Below are positions 31,416 to 41,005 of a stretch of DNA of 55,944 nt, in pieces. The notes below the pieces were generated by a model. That model ran no database searches. It was not told the DNA's origin and saw only the letters and a program-made list of their open reading frames with translations. Source of the DNA: Clostridiales bacterium PH28_bin88. GTDB taxonomy: Bacteria > Bacillota > PH28-bin88. The stretch covers positions 1 to 55,944 of the forward strand of contig LAKY01000004.1 of assembly GCA_000987045.1 (NCBI GenBank), in the 5' to 3' direction. Positions within the stretch are counted from its first letter, which is position 1, and each line of letters begins with the position of its first letter. The translations under genes were made by a program, and so were the position numbers.

Positions 31416-32300
31416 ATGTTACGCAGCATGACGGGGTACGGGCGGGGTGAAGCCATGGGCGGCGGAAAGGCCGTTTCTGTTGAAATAAAATCAGTGAACC
31501 ATCGCTTTTTGGAAATATCGGTGCGGATGCCCCGCACTTATGTTTCGCTGGAGGAACGGGTACGGCGGGTGATCAAGGATCAGATCACCCGGGGGCATAT
31601 TGACGTCTTCTGTAATATCGAGGACGAAGGAGAAAAAAAGCGCCAGGTTAAGGTTGACAAAGATCTGGCGTTAGCTTATCATCATTCGTTGAGGGAATTG
31701 GCGCAAATCCTGGGGATTACGGGCAATTTTGGCGTAATGGACATTGCCCAGTTTCCCGACGTGCTGAAGGTAGACGTTGCTGAAGAAGACCTGGAAGCAT
31801 TCTGGCCGGTGTTGGAGGCGGCTGTTAAAGAAGGGGTACAGAATCTGGTGAAAATGCGCCGGGATGAGGGGGCCAGGCTCAAGGCCGACCTGCTGGAACG
31901 GTGCGATTTGATTGCCCGGGAAACCAGGGAAATCGCCGCCAGGGCACCGGTGGTGATTGAGGAATACCGCCAAAAGCTGGCAGCTAGGGTAAAAGAATGG
32001 GAATCAGACCTGGGCGGAGAAGTGGATCCAATGCGGGTTGCCACTGAGGTGGCCTTCTTCTCAGACCGGAGTAACATTACCGAAGAGTTGGTCAGGCTCA
32101 ACAGCCACCTTGAGCAGTTGTCGGATACCCTTAACACCGGTGAAGCGGTGGGACGCAAACTGGACTTTCTAATCCAGGAAATGAACCGGGAGATCAATAC
32201 CGTCGGGTCCAAAGCGTCGGACCTGGAAATCAGTCAAAAGGTAGTGGCCATTAAAAGCGAAATCGAAAAAGTGCGGGAACAGGTTCAAAATATCGAATAG
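31416..32300 (+). CDS. yloC: YicC/YloC family endoribonuclease
   Basis: 294 residues. Starts with the family hallmark MLRSMTGYGRGE, has VEIKSVNHRFLEISVRMPR near 24-43, and ends with the DUF1732-type segment RKLDFLIQEMNREINTVGSK. Family members are RNases acting on small RNAs or mRNA in E. coli. ATG follows GAGAGGAG. First gene of the yloC-remA-rpoZ-coaBC cluster common in Firmicutes. Confidence 0.92.
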   Translation: MLRSMTGYGRGEAMGGGKAVSVEIKSVNHRFLEISVRMPRTYVSLEERVRRVIKDQITRGHIDVFCNIEDEGEKKRQVKVDKDLALAYHHSLRELAQILGITGNFGVMDIAQFPDVLKVDVAEEDLEAFWPVLEAAVKEGVQNLVKMRRDEGARLKADLLERCDLIARETREIAARAPVVIEEYRQKLAARVKEWESDLGGEVDPMRVATEVAFFSDRSNITEELVRLNSHLEQLSDTLNTGEAVGRKLDFLIQEMNREINTVGSKASDLEISQKVVAIKSEIEKVREQVQNIE

Positions 32301-32369
32301 AGAATTCATCAACGGTTTTTGGGATCAGCCCCTCCGGCTGATACTATAAAGTACAGGGGTGAATATATA

Positions 32370-32645
32370 ATGGAAATCAAGTTAATTAACATTGGTTTCG
32401 GCAACATTGTATCGGCAAACAGGATTATCGCAATTGTGAGCCCGGAATCCGCGCCTATCAAGCGCATCATTCAAGAAGCACGGGACCGTGGGATGTTAGT
32501 CGATGCTACCTACGGCCGCCGTACGCGGGCAGTGATCATCACCGATAGCGATCACATTATTCTGTCAGCAGTCCAGCCGGAAACCGTTGCCCACCGCCTT
32601 TCGGTAAAGGAAGCCGCTCTTCATGCCGATGAAGGAACAGAGTAG
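32370..32645 (+). CDS. remA: Extracellular matrix regulator RemA (DUF370)
   Basis: 91 residues from ATG 32370 (GGGGTGAA upstream): [20 protein letters not shown] is diagnostic. RemA forms a DNA-binding oligomer controlling matrix and osmoprotection genes in Bacillus. It normally lies between yloC and gmk; here the next gene is rpoZ. A small hairpin (ATCAGCC-CCTC-CGGCTGAT, about 32326-32344) precedes it. Confidence 0.92.
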   Translation: MEIKLINIGFGNIVSANRIIAIVSPESAPIKRIIQEARDRGMLVDATYGRRTRAVIITDSDHIILSAVQPETVAHRLSVKEAALHADEGTE

Positions 32646-32693
32646 AAACAAGGGCGCTATAGAAATTGCACAGTCATAGGAGGGTGGAAAAGG

Positions 32694-32897
32694 GTGAACC
32701 AGCCATCCCTGGATGAGCTAATGCGTAAGGTAGACAGCAAGTATACCTTGGTGGTGGTAGCGGCCAAGCGGGCACGCCTGCTCACAGAAAACGGGACCGA
32801 CTTCCCTGACAAATCAGTTAAACCCGTTACCATCGCTTTGCACGAGATGGCCAAAGGCAAGGTTCAATTTGAGCGTACCAAATCGGGGATCAAGTAA
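32694..32897 (+). CDS. rpoZ: RNA polymerase omega subunit
   Basis: 67 residues. [20 protein letters not shown] and [16 protein letters not shown] are typical omega segments. GTG start after TAGGAGGGTGG. Lies 48 bases after remA; no guanylate kinase gene intervenes. Confidence 0.93.
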   Translation: MNQPSLDELMRKVDSKYTLVVVAAKRARLLTENGTDFPDKSVKPVTIALHEMAKGKVQFERTKSGIK

Positions 32898-32981
32898 AAG
32901 ACCACCGGCGCCTTTGGCAACACAATCGACAGTTCGGCAGGTTCGTGTTTAGGACAAGTTGTAATTTGAAGGGTGGGGCCT

Positions 32982-34211
32982 GTGTTCGAGGGGAAAAGAC
33001 TGGTGGTCGGAATAACTGGCGGAATAGCCGCCTATAAGGCCGCTGATCTGGTCAGCCGGTTGTCGAAGGAAGGCGCGCAGGTGCAGGTAATCCTGACAGA
33101 GGCCGCTCGTCATTTTATTTCTCCCCTTACGCTGGCGACCCTTTCTCGCCGGCCGGTGTTGTGGGACCTATTCTCGGAAGGACATCACGGCGTGCAACAT
33201 ATTGATGTGGCTCAGGAAGCCGACCTGGTGGTGGTGGCTCCCGCTACCGCCAACATCATCGCTAAAATGGCGGTGGGTTTGGCGGATGACCTTCTCAGCA
33301 CGGTGGTATTGGCCACCAAGGCTCCGGTGCTGGTTGCCCCCGCCATGAACGTGAACATGTACGAAAACCCTGTATTCCAACAAAACCTCCACCGTTTACA
33401 GGAATTAGGGTTCTATGTGATCGAACCCGAGTCCGGAATGTTGGCCTGCGGAATGGAGGGGAAGGGGCGTCTTGCCCCGGTGGAACAGATCCTGCAAGCA
33501 GCGGCCGGAATCCTGAACCCCAGGAGGGACCTGGCCGGTAAGACCGTGCTGGTAACCGCAGGCGGTACCAGGGAGGCAATTGACCCGGTGAGATATATTG
33601 GAAACCGCAGTTCCGGCAAGATGGGGTATGCCATGGCTGCGGTTGCGCAAGAACGGGGAGCCCGAGTGGTGCTGATTACCGGTCCTACCATGCTGCCGCC
33701 CCCACCGGGAATCGAGGTGATCGGGGTGGAGACCACCCGGGAGATGCAGGTGGAGGTATTGCGGTATTTCCCGAAAGCCGACATAGTAGTCAAGGCCGCC
33801 GCGGTGGCTGATTACCGCCCGGTATCCTTGTCAACGCATAAACTTAAAAAGACCGGGGAGAAGCTGACCGTCGAGCTGGAACCAAACCCGGATATCCTGG
33901 CAGAATTGGGGCGGCTCAAAGACCGTCAGGTATTGGTCGGTTTTGCTGCCGAGACCGAGGAGCTTTTAGCCAACGCGTCACATAAAATGGAGAAGAAGAA
34001 ACTGGATATGATCGTAGCCAATGACGTAACCAGGGAAGGAGCGGGATTTGGTAGCGATACCAACATCGTTTCCCTCTTGTTTGCTGACGGGCGAGTAGTG
34101 GAACTACCCCGCATGTCCAAGACGGAGGTTGCGCACCGGGTGTTTGATCACCTGGTTGAGTTGCCCGCCTGGCGGTCTAAAAACCATGCTTATGGTATGG
34201 AAGAGGAGTGA
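32982..34211 (+). CDS. coaBC: Phosphopantothenoylcysteine decarboxylase / phosphopantothenate-cysteine ligase
   Basis: Bifunctional CoA-biosynthesis enzyme, about 409 residues. The CoaC half has [24 protein letters not shown] and the [10 protein letters not shown] loop with the active Cys; the CoaB half has [20 protein letters not shown] and [12 protein letters not shown] 32982 is chosen because GAAGGGTGG lies at the right distance; GTG 32973 sits on that sequence itself. Confidence 0.93.
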   Translation: MFEGKRLVVGITGGIAAYKAADLVSRLSKEGAQVQVILTEAARHFISPLTLATLSRRPVLWDLFSEGHHGVQHIDVAQEADLVVVAPATANIIAKMAVGLADDLLSTVVLATKAPVLVAPAMNVNMYENPVFQQNLHRLQELGFYVIEPESGMLACGMEGKGRLAPVEQILQAAAGILNPRRDLAGKTVLVTAGGTREAIDPVRYIGNRSSGKMGYAMAAVAQERGARVVLITGPTMLPPPPGIEVIGVETTREMQVEVLRYFPKADIVVKAAAVADYRPVSLSTHKLKKTGEKLTVELEPNPDILAELGRLKDRQVLVGFAAETEELLANASHKMEKKKLDMIVANDVTREGAGFGSDTNIVSLLFADGRVVELPRMSKTEVAHRVFDHLVELPAWRSKNHAYGMEEE

Positions 34212-34216
34212 GGGAT

Positions 34217-35407
34217 TTGGCCAGAAAACTGTTTACTTCAGAATCGGTTACCGAGGGACACCCGGACAAGATTGCCGATCAGATATCCGACGGCGTGCTG
34301 GATGCTATTATCTCCCAGGACCCCATGGCCCGGGTGGCCTGTGAGACTTCCGTGACCACCGGACTGGTCCTGGTGGCTGGGGAAATCACCACCAACTGTT
34401 ACGTGGACATCCCCAAGGTGGTGCGGGAGACCATCAAGGGAATTGGCTATACCAGAGCCAAGTACGGATTCGATGGGGATACTTGTGCCGTACTGACTTC
34501 CATCGACGAGCAGTCTCCGGACATCGCCATGGGAGTGAACCGTGCCCTGGAGGCTAGAACCGGTGAAATGAGTGACGCGGAAATCGAGGCCATCGGCGCA
34601 GGCGATCAAGGCATGATGTTTGGCTTCGCCACCGATGAAACGCCTGAGTATATGCCGATGCCTATTTCCTTGGCCCACGGTTTAACCAGGCGCCTCGCCG
34701 AGGTTCGCAAAACACGTCTCCTTCCTTACCTGAGGCCGGATGGCAAGTCGCAGGTTACGGTGGAGTATGAGGACGGCCGACCGGTACGAGTGGATACGGT
34801 GGTTATAGCTACCCAGCACCGGCCTGACGTGGAAATGGAAACCCTCCATCGCGATGTGCTGGAACATGTGATCAAGGCCGTGATACCCGGGGAGTTCCTG
34901 GACGAAAAAACCCGTTATCTTGTTAACCCCACAGGGCGTTTTGTCATCGGCGGCCCTCAAGGGGACGCGGGCCTAACCGGCAGGAAAATCATCGTGGATA
35001 CTTACGGCGGAATGGCCCGTCATGGCGGCGGCGCTTTCTCCGGCAAGGACCCCACCAAGGTGGACCGTTCTGCCGCCTATGCCGTCCGGTACGTAGCCAA
35101 AAACCTGGTGGCTGCCGGGCTGGCCTCCCGGTGCGAGGTGCAGGTTGCATACGCCATCGGGGTGGCCCAACCGGTTTCCATCATGGTGGAGACCTTCGGA
35201 ACCGGTAAGGTATCTGAAGAGGTTCTGATTAATCTCATCCGCAAGCACTTCGACCTGCGGCCGGCGGGTATTATTCAAGAGTTGAACCTCCGCCGTCCGA
35301 TCTACAAGCAGGTGGCTGCCTACGGCCACTTTGGCAGGCCTGACCTGGATCTGCCATGGGAAAAAACCGATAAGGCGGATCTTCTCCGGCGGGACGCGGG
35401 AGTTTAA
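34217..35407 (+). CDS. metK: S-adenosylmethionine synthetase
   Basis: 396 residues from TTG 34217, giving the usual [18 protein letters not shown] start; the GTG at 34208 is less likely. [12 protein letters not shown] near 116 and the P-loop-like [27 protein letters not shown] segment near 270 are present. Starts 5 bases after coaBC. Ends at a terminator. No SAM riboswitch is seen. Confidence 0.95.
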   Translation: MARKLFTSESVTEGHPDKIADQISDGVLDAIISQDPMARVACETSVTTGLVLVAGEITTNCYVDIPKVVRETIKGIGYTRAKYGFDGDTCAVLTSIDEQSPDIAMGVNRALEARTGEMSDAEIEAIGAGDQGMMFGFATDETPEYMPMPISLAHGLTRRLAEVRKTRLLPYLRPDGKSQVTVEYEDGRPVRVDTVVIATQHRPDVEMETLHRDVLEHVIKAVIPGEFLDEKTRYLVNPTGRFVIGGPQGDAGLTGRKIIVDTYGGMARHGGGAFSGKDPTKVDRSAAYAVRYVAKNLVAAGLASRCEVQVAYAIGVAQPVSIMVETFGTGKVSEEVLINLIRKHFDLRPAGIIQELNLRRPIYKQVAAYGHFGRPDLDLPWEKTDKADLLRRDAGV

Positions 35408-35422
35408 GGAATTAATTATAGA

Positions 35423-35446
35423 GGGGGTGCCCGGCACCTCCTTTTT
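35423..35446 (+). terminator. Terminator after metK
   Basis: GGGGGTGCC-CG-GGCACCTCC hairpin with five T residues. Confidence 0.8.
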
Positions 35447-35548
35447 AATAGCCTACAAAGTATTCTGTATACACGTTTTCTGTTAGCAGGTATACGACCA
35501 GATCCACCGAATTACAGACCTTATTATGTTCGTTTTGGGGTGAAGGAA

Positions 35549-36730
35549 TTGAAAATCGCGCAGCGCCTGGATCAACTGCAAACAGAGAACGCCTTCGAAG
35601 TGCTGGCTGAGGTAAAAAGGCTGACCGCCGAGGGACGCCACATCATCAGCTTTGCCATCGGAGAGCCCGACTTTGACACACCGGAAAACATCAAGGCCGC
35701 GGGCATCAGGGCCATTGCCGAAAATCAAACCCACTACAGTCCCGCGGGGGGAATTCCGCAGCTCAAACAAGCCATTGCTTCTTACATAAAGGACACCAGG
35801 CAAATCTCGGTAGGTCCTCCCAATATCGTGGTTACACCTGGGGCCAAGCCTATAATTCTTTACTCCTTACTGGCGTGCGTTAACCCGGGGGACGAGGTGA
35901 TCTACCCCAATCCCGGTTTTCCCATCTACCAATCAGCCATCGGCTTCATCGGGGCCAAAGGGATTCCTCTGCCCATCAGAGAAGACTTAGGCTTTAGCTT
36001 CGACCCTGACGAATTTAAGGCCAGGGTCACTCCGCGTACCAGGATGGTTATCCTTAACTCTCCTCACAACCCAACAGGCGGGGTACTTCGCACGGAAGCC
36101 CTGGAGGCGGTGGTGGAAGCCGCCAACAAGTACGATCTCTGGGTATTATCCGATGAGATCTATTCGCGGATCATTTACGAAGAACCGTTCAAAAGCATCG
36201 CTTCCATCCCCGGGATGGTAGAAAGGACCATCATTATCGATGGGTTTTCCAAGACCTACGCCATGACGGGTTGGCGCATCGGGTACGGGGTAATGCCCGC
36301 CCAACTGGCTCACTGGGTTACGCGTATCCAGATTAACAACGAGTCGTGCGTTTCCACCTTTACTCAATTCGCTGCTACCGAGGCATTGATAGGTTCCCAG
36401 GATGGCGCTGATGCTATCGTCCGGGAATTTGCCCGCCGCAGGAAGATGATGGTGGAGGAGTTGAACCGGGTACCAGGTATTAAATGTCCCGTTCCTGCGG
36501 GAACCTTTTACGTGTACCCCAACGTCACAGGTGCTTGCAGGCGGCTGGGACTGAAGGATTCTAAGGAACTACAGCGGCGGTTATTGTACGGCGGAAATGT
36601 TGCTGTGCTGGCCGGCTCCGCCTTTGGTTCCAGGAATGACGAACAGGAATACATCCGGCTCTCTTACGCCACTTCCGAGGAAAACATCCGGGAAGGCATC
36701 CACCGTATCAAAAAGGTTCTCCAAGGATAG
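35549..36730 (+). CDS. Class I/II pyridoxal-phosphate aminotransferase
   Basis: Fold-type I aminotransferase of the AspC/AatA-like group, about 393 residues. SFAIGEPDFDTPENIK near 35, NSPHNPTGG near 172, LSDEIYS near 200, and PLP lysine about Lys235 in DGFSKTYAMTGWRIGYG. TTG 35549 is preferred since GGGGTGA ends 5 bases before it; GTG 35540 has no ribosome site. Could act on aspartate, alanine or aromatic amino acids. Converges on rubredoxin with a 20-base gap. Confidence 0.88.
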   Translation: MKIAQRLDQLQTENAFEVLAEVKRLTAEGRHIISFAIGEPDFDTPENIKAAGIRAIAENQTHYSPAGGIPQLKQAIASYIKDTRQISVGPPNIVVTPGAKPIILYSLLACVNPGDEVIYPNPGFPIYQSAIGFIGAKGIPLPIREDLGFSFDPDEFKARVTPRTRMVILNSPHNPTGGVLRTEALEAVVEAANKYDLWVLSDEIYSRIIYEEPFKSIASIPGMVERTIIIDGFSKTYAMTGWRIGYGVMPAQLAHWVTRIQINNESCVSTFTQFAATEALIGSQDGADAIVREFARRRKMMVEELNRVPGIKCPVPAGTFYVYPNVTGACRRLGLKDSKELQRRLLYGGNVAVLAGSAFGSRNDEQEYIRLSYATSEENIREGIHRIKKVLQG

Positions 36731-36750
36731 GAATCCTTCCCGCGATTAGT

Positions 36751-36912
36751 TTAGTTTTCCGGCTCAAACATGTCTGTACCAACGCCACAGTCCGGGCACA
36801 CCCATTCATCCGGCAAATCGGCGAAGTCGGTTCCTGGCGCAACACCGTTATCTGGATCGCCTTTGGCAGGATCATAAACATAACCGCATACAGTGCAAAC
36901 ATACCTTCCCAT
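36751..36912 (-). CDS. Rubredoxin
   Basis: 53 residues, single Fe(Cys)4 electron carrier: C6, C9 (CTVCGY) and C39, C42 (CPDCG), with the conserved [12 protein letters not shown] loop. Starts at ATG 36912 behind AGAGGGGG; the longer frame adds no rubredoxin sequence. Typical of anaerobes, where it serves oxidative-stress reductases. Confidence 0.95.
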   Translation of the reverse strand: MGRYVCTVCGYVYDPAKGDPDNGVAPGTDFADLPDEWVCPDCGVGTDMFEPEN

Positions 36913-37179
36913 TACTTGGTACCCCCTCTTTAAGTTGCATTGTAAACCTTTACTATTTTTTGCCCGATAGGGCTTAGTTATTATCAGCTTGTTATTTAGC
37001 AATGTCCCAGCCATCTTGTTTGTCGAGACAAAATGCCTCATTTCCATCCTTAATTTCTTGACAATGCGAAAAGGATTAGCTAACATATTTATGTGTGTCT
37101 GGTTTTTTACCAAAGAGTCTTCTTTGGAAAGATCCCAAGCTTAAATTGTCCGAAGCCTTTTAACCTATACCAATCCTAC

Positions 37180-37254
37180 GCTGATGTGGCTCAGGGGTAG
37201 AGCAGCGCACTCGTAATGCGCAGGTCGAGGGTTCGAATCCCTCCATCAGCTCCA
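37180..37254 (+). tRNA. tRNA-Thr (anticodon CGT)
   Basis: Acceptor GCTGATG pairs with CATCAGC; anticodon stem GCGCA/TGCGC encloses CTCGTAA (anticodon CGT); T arm GGGTTCGAATCCC; encoded CCA at 37252-37254. The integrase gene points at its 3' end, so this is the probable attachment site. Confidence 0.95.
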
Positions 37255-37392
37255 AAGAAATCTAAGCGCCGCAAGGATTTGCGGCGTATACTGTTTCTAG
37301 CGAAACCAGCGAAAATGGCGAAATGGGGATAATTTGGGGATAGTTTAGTCCTAAATATATCGAATCAAGCCCAATCATTCATGGCAAAAACC

Positions 37393-37427
37393 AAGGGACA
37401 AGGTTCTTTAACCCTGTCCCTTCTTTT
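37393..37427. terminator. Terminator at the integrase 3' end
   Basis: AAGGGACAAGG..CCTGTCCCTT hairpin. On the minus strand it covers the final integrase codons. A second hairpin, CGCCGCAA-GGAT-TTGCGGCG (about 37268-37287), follows tRNA-Thr. Confidence 0.65.
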
Positions 37428-38592
37428 GCTTTACGTTACCACTGAACAGATGATCCAGCTTGTCGGCTGCTTCTCTGTCGGCACTCTTCAAGGCGTGACC
37501 GTAAATGTCCATTGTAGTGGAAATGCTGGCATGGCCGAGCCTGGTGCTGATATTCTTGACATTAACCCCCTGGGCAATGAGCAAGGTAGTTGAAGTGTGC
37601 CGCAAACCATGGAAGGGCAGGGGTGGTAGCCAGTGCCTTTTCAGAAACTTGGGGAACCACTTGCTAATGGTATCCGGATGCATTGGTTGGCCGTCCCAGG
37701 TAGTGAACAGCCGGTCGGAGCCCTTCCATAAATCACCTGCCTTTAACCGTTCCTCCAGTTGGTGAGTTCTGTACTCCTTCAGCAAAGCCATAACTGAGGA
37801 GGGCACAGCTATCATCCTTTTGGAGGTTTCGGTTTTGGGTTCTTTAGTGAATACCCCCTGATCGGGAAGGTACTGGCTGGTCTGCCTGACTTCAATCGTC
37901 CCACGCTCGAAATTAACGTCTTTCCACTCCAACCCCATTAACTCGCCACGTCTAAGGCCGGTAGCCACTTCCAGGACGATCATCACCCTGTACTTGAGCG
38001 GTTCGCGGGCGGCCGCTTCCAGCAAAGCAGCCGTTTGCTCTTCGTCATAGGAGGCCGCTTGTTTTCTGGGGGCCTTCGGAGGCTTGACCCTGCTGGCAGG
38101 GTTGGCTGGTAGCACCTGCCATTCAACGGCGTCCTGTAAAATAGATGAGATTACACGGTGATGGTAAAGTATCGTCTTTTCCGATAGCCCTCCAGTTTTA
38201 CCATCCGCCCTGATCCCGTCCTCCTGTAAATTGCTATAGAACTCCATGAGGTGTAGCGGTTTGATTTGTTCCAGTTTCAAGTGGCCCATTGCCGGGAGGA
38301 TGCGCGAACTGAGGAGTTGCTTGTACCTGAACAATGTTTTGGGAGCCAGGCTGGTTTCTGCATAGTCCCTTAACCAGCGTTCAACGAAGTCGGCAAAGGT
38401 CAGCCTTGAAGGTTCCACAAAAAGGCCTTTTTCAATTTCCGCAACGAGCTTGGCCAACTCCTTTTCGGCTTCCCGGCGACTGGTGGCTGTCACCGTTTTG
38501 GTTTTTTTGACTTGTTTGCCATTGGCGTCCATACCGCAGCTCACAACGAGCCGCCATCTGTTCTTGCCACGCTGTTCAAGACTGCCGGCCAT
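37408..38592 (-). CDS. Tyrosine recombinase (phage/ICE integrase)
   Basis: 394 residues: N-terminal arm-binding domain (to about 60), SAM-like core-binding domain (65-160) and catalytic domain with Arg214 (TGLRRGEL), His328-x-x-Arg331 (HGLRH), His354 (LGHAS) and Tyr364 (DIYGH), so it appears active. ATG start has GAAGGGGTG 8 bases before. It ends 153 bases from tRNA-Thr, the usual geometry for tRNA-targeting integrases. No excisionase gene is evident. Confidence 0.93.
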   Translation of the reverse strand: MAGSLEQRGKNRWRLVVSCGMDANGKQVKKTKTVTATSRREAEKELAKLVAEIEKGLFVEPSRLTFADFVERWLRDYAETSLAPKTLFRYKQLLSSRILPAMGHLKLEQIKPLHLMEFYSNLQEDGIRADGKTGGLSEKTILYHHRVISSILQDAVEWQVLPANPASRVKPPKAPRKQAASYDEEQTAALLEAAAREPLKYRVMIVLEVATGLRRGELMGLEWKDVNFERGTIEVRQTSQYLPDQGVFTKEPKTETSKRMIAVPSSVMALLKEYRTHQLEERLKAGDLWKGSDRLFTTWDGQPMHPDTISKWFPKFLKRHWLPPLPFHGLRHTSTTLLIAQGVNVKNISTRLGHASISTTMDIYGHALKSADREAADKLDHLFSGNVKQKKGQG

Positions 38593-38809
38593 GCATGAAG
38601 CACCCCTTCAATTTCTGGCCAATACCCCCAGACCAAACGATGCTAGCAGGAAGAAAACATGTTATGACTGGATGCCTTGATATGATAATACCATAAAAAA
38701 ACTGATAATTGCTAGTAATTATTGGCTACTCCATGGAAGCTAATTCCTGGGGTAGTAGCGGAACTGGCCACTAAGGCCGACCTTTAGTAAATTGGGGGGA
38801 GGTGAGAGG

Positions 38810-39181
38810 ATGAATAACGTATCGTTGGTAGGCAGGCTGGCAGGGGATCCCGGGCTGCGCTATACTGAGGGTGGCACGGCTTTGGCGGGGTTCGTCCTGG
38901 CTGTCGATAGACCGTATACTGATGAAAACGGGGAAAAAGAGGTCGAGTTTATCAAGATTGTAGCCTTTGGCAAAGTGGGAGAGGCCTGTGCCAAATACCT
39001 CAGCAAAGGACGCCGCGTCGGGGTGGGGGGGTCCCTGAGGACTGCAAGGTGGCAGGGAGAGGACGGGCGGAGCCGGCAGAGGGTGGAAGTGGTGGCCCGT
39101 ATGGTGGAGTTCCTCGACGGGAAGCACAGGTATGAACAAAACGCTAATGAGGAAAACGAAGGAAGCGAGAGCAATGGTTGA
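38810..39181 (+). CDS. ssb: Single-stranded DNA-binding protein (accessory copy)
   Basis: 123 residues, OB fold: MNNVSLVGRLAGDPGLRYTEGG, then FIKIVAFGKVGEACAKYLSKGRRVGVGGSL. The C-terminus ends ESNG, lacking the usual acidic DDIPF tip that recruits partner proteins, which fits an element-borne or specialised copy. ATG 38810 follows GGGGAGGTGAGAGG. Confidence 0.9.
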   Translation: MNNVSLVGRLAGDPGLRYTEGGTALAGFVLAVDRPYTDENGEKEVEFIKIVAFGKVGEACAKYLSKGRRVGVGGSLRTARWQGEDGRSRQRVEVVARMVEFLDGKHRYEQNANEENEGSESNG

Positions 39182-39198
39182 GATCAGGGCGTTCTTTG

Positions 39199-39477
39199 TG
39201 GTATAATCTTACAAAAGGCGCTGTTACTACCGGGGAGGAGCCAAAATGCCGGGCGAGACCGCAAAAATTGAGCTCCAACTGCCCAAGACCCCAGGGGTGT
39301 TGTGAGAACTGCAGCGGTCATGTGGAAGAGCTGTCCTGACCTCGTGGAGAAAATGTTACGAATTAGGAAAGATAAAGACGACCGTTCAGGAATAACTATC
39401 AAACAGACACGTATTTCAAGGAACTGGCTCAAGGGACTGGCTTGTCTCTATACAGGACGCTTATGGAGGTGAAGGTG
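39199..39477 (+). pseudogene. Decayed small gene with promoter, upstream of VapBC
   Basis: An extended -10 promoter (TGG-TATAAT, 39199-39207) and ribosome site (GGGGAGGAG) lead to ATG 39246, which encodes MPGETAKIELQLPKTPGVL and then a stop. The short peptide reads like the start of an antitoxin-type ORF cut short. Downstream to 39477 no continuing frame is recognisable. The promoter may serve vapBC. Confidence 0.35.
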
Positions 39478-39699
39478 TTGATAACCCCTGAAGTGAATGC
39501 TGACGAACTGAATTTGCCGGTGGAGGTAGCGCGAAAACTGAAAGGTAAGCGAGTAACCATCGTGGAGGTGCGCGAGGGATTCCTTCTCAAACCTGTGGAA
39601 GATCCAATTCGTGAGGCACGGGGGATTTTGAAGGGAAAGGGCTTTAACGTAGAAAAATACCTGCGCTCCAAGCAATTGGAAAAGGAACTGGAAACATGA
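39478..39699 (+). CDS. vapB: AbrB/MazE-type antitoxin (VapB)
   Basis: Short beta-barrel DNA-binding antitoxin, about 73 residues from TTG 39478 (GGAGGTGAAG just upstream; ATG 39463 is an alternative). The NLPVEVARKLKGKRVTIVEVREGFLLKPV core is a swapped-hairpin AbrB pattern and the charged C-terminal tail would wrap the toxin. Its stop overlaps the toxin ATG by 4 bases, the normal TA arrangement. Confidence 0.8.
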   Translation: MITPEVNADELNLPVEVARKLKGKRVTIVEVREGFLLKPVEDPIREARGILKGKGFNVEKYLRSKQLEKELET

Positions 39700-40112
39700 G
39701 CGATTATTATGTGCTTGATGCCTGTGCCCTCATTGCCTTTCTGAACGACGAAGCTGGCGCGGATGTAGTGGAAGAACTGCTGCGAAAATCTAATCGTCAG
39801 GAACCAAATTTGTTCCTGCACCGGTTAAACCTGCTGGAGGTTTACTACGGTATCTATCGCGAAGTAGGCCCGGAGGCAAGTGAACAGGCATTGGGAAAAA
39901 TACGGGCACTACCTGTTATCGAAGTCACTGAGATTACCCAGGAGGTTTTCCTGGAGGCCGGCAGGTTGAAAGCGACTTACAGGTTGTCTTTAGCGGACTC
40001 AATAGCGGCCGCGGAAGCAAAAGTCCGCGGTGCCAGCCTTGTAACTGCGGATCACCATGAGTTTGACCTTATTGCTACCAAGGAAGATATCGCGTTCCGC
40101 TGGATAAGGTGA
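39696..40112 (+). CDS. vapC: PIN-domain ribonuclease toxin (VapC)
   Basis: 138 residues with the acidic PIN centre: Asp8 (LDACAL), Glu48 (NLLEVYYG), Asp101 (LADSIAAA) and Asp119 (TADHHEFD). VapC toxins cleave tRNA or rRNA when freed from VapB. Appears intact, and probably autoregulated by the VapBC complex. Confidence 0.88.
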   Translation: MSDYYVLDACALIAFLNDEAGADVVEELLRKSNRQEPNLFLHRLNLLEVYYGIYREVGPEASEQALGKIRALPVIEVTEITQEVFLEAGRLKATYRLSLADSIAAAEAKVRGASLVTADHHEFDLIATKEDIAFRWIR

Positions 40113-40249
40113 TTCCTTACTCCGAATAGCCTTTGGAAAGGGGGGTTGAATTTTGGAATGCCCCCATTCTTTAGGAGATGCGGCATTTACGGAAAGGAAC
40201 TGGTAGTATTGAAAGGCTAAGCAAACAAGAAAAGGTCCTTGTTCCAACA

Positions 40250-40280
40250 CCCTTCACTGTTCAGGTGAGGGGCTTTTTTA
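40250..40280 (+). terminator. Terminator between vapC and the cpaB-like gene
   Basis: CCCTTCAC-TGTTCAG-GTGAGGG hairpin and a run of seven T residues. Confidence 0.75.
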
Positions 40281-40321
40281 TTGCCCAAAAACGAAGATCA
40301 TATCAGGAGGTGCTGACAAAG

Positions 40322-41005
40322 TTGCGTAACCGATACCTCCGCCTGGCCGTCTCCCTGGTGGTGGCCATGGCGGTAAGTTTTCTTCTGGTGGTTTCCACGG
40401 GCGGAAAGCAAACCGTGTACCGTCCCGTGGTGATGGTTGCCAGGGACATCGAGTCAAACACCCCCCTTACCGGCCAAAACCTGGCAGTAAAGAACATCCC
40501 CGCCGAGGCGGTGCCGGCGGGCGCCCTGGCGGCCCTCCCGGCCGGCAAGGTGGCCGGGCAGAGACTCTGGCAAGGGGAGTTACTACTCCCGCCCATGGTC
40601 AAGGATAACCCGGTGGCCCAGCCCGATCCGGAGAACCGGGTCTTTTCCATCCCCGTCAGCCTGAAGGCAGCAGGTGGCGTCCAGCCGGGGGACCGGGTGG
40701 ACGTTTTACTCTTCACCGGCGGCAAGACCAATCAGGATGGCGGCGAAAGCCGGCTCATCCTCTCTGGCGTCACGGTGGTGGACCTCCTGAACCAGAACGG
40801 CCAGGTCCTGGCTGGCAAGGAGGAGAAGGTCACGGGATCAGCGGCCGTGCCGGCGGTGGCCGAAGTGCTGGTAACGGCGGAGCAGGCCAACCTCCTCCAC
40901 GCCGCAGCCAACACAGGCACCCTGGCCCTGGCCCGCTACCTGCCGGACAGCCGGCCAGTTGCGGATGTGCCGCCGGTGCTGCTGGAAGGAGGGAACATGC
41001 AGTGA
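40322..41005 (+). CDS. SAF-domain CpaB/RcpC-like protein
   Basis: 227 residues from TTG 40322 (CAGGAGGTG upstream). One N-terminal membrane anchor (about 6-25), then a SAF domain (VVMVARDIESNTPLTGQNLAVKNIP) and the RcpC-type region (VSLKAAGGVQPGDRVDVL). CpaB-like proteins assemble Tad/Flp pili or related element-encoded secretion channels. Overlaps the next gene by 4 bases. Markedly higher GC than flanking chromosome. Confidence 0.8.
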   Translation: MRNRYLRLAVSLVVAMAVSFLLVVSTGGKQTVYRPVVMVARDIESNTPLTGQNLAVKNIPAEAVPAGALAALPAGKVAGQRLWQGELLLPPMVKDNPVAQPDPENRVFSIPVSLKAAGGVQPGDRVDVLLFTGGKTNQDGGESRLILSGVTVVDLLNQNGQVLAGKEEKVTGSAAVPAVAEVLVTAEQANLLHAAANTGTLALARYLPDSRPVADVPPVLLEGGNMQ

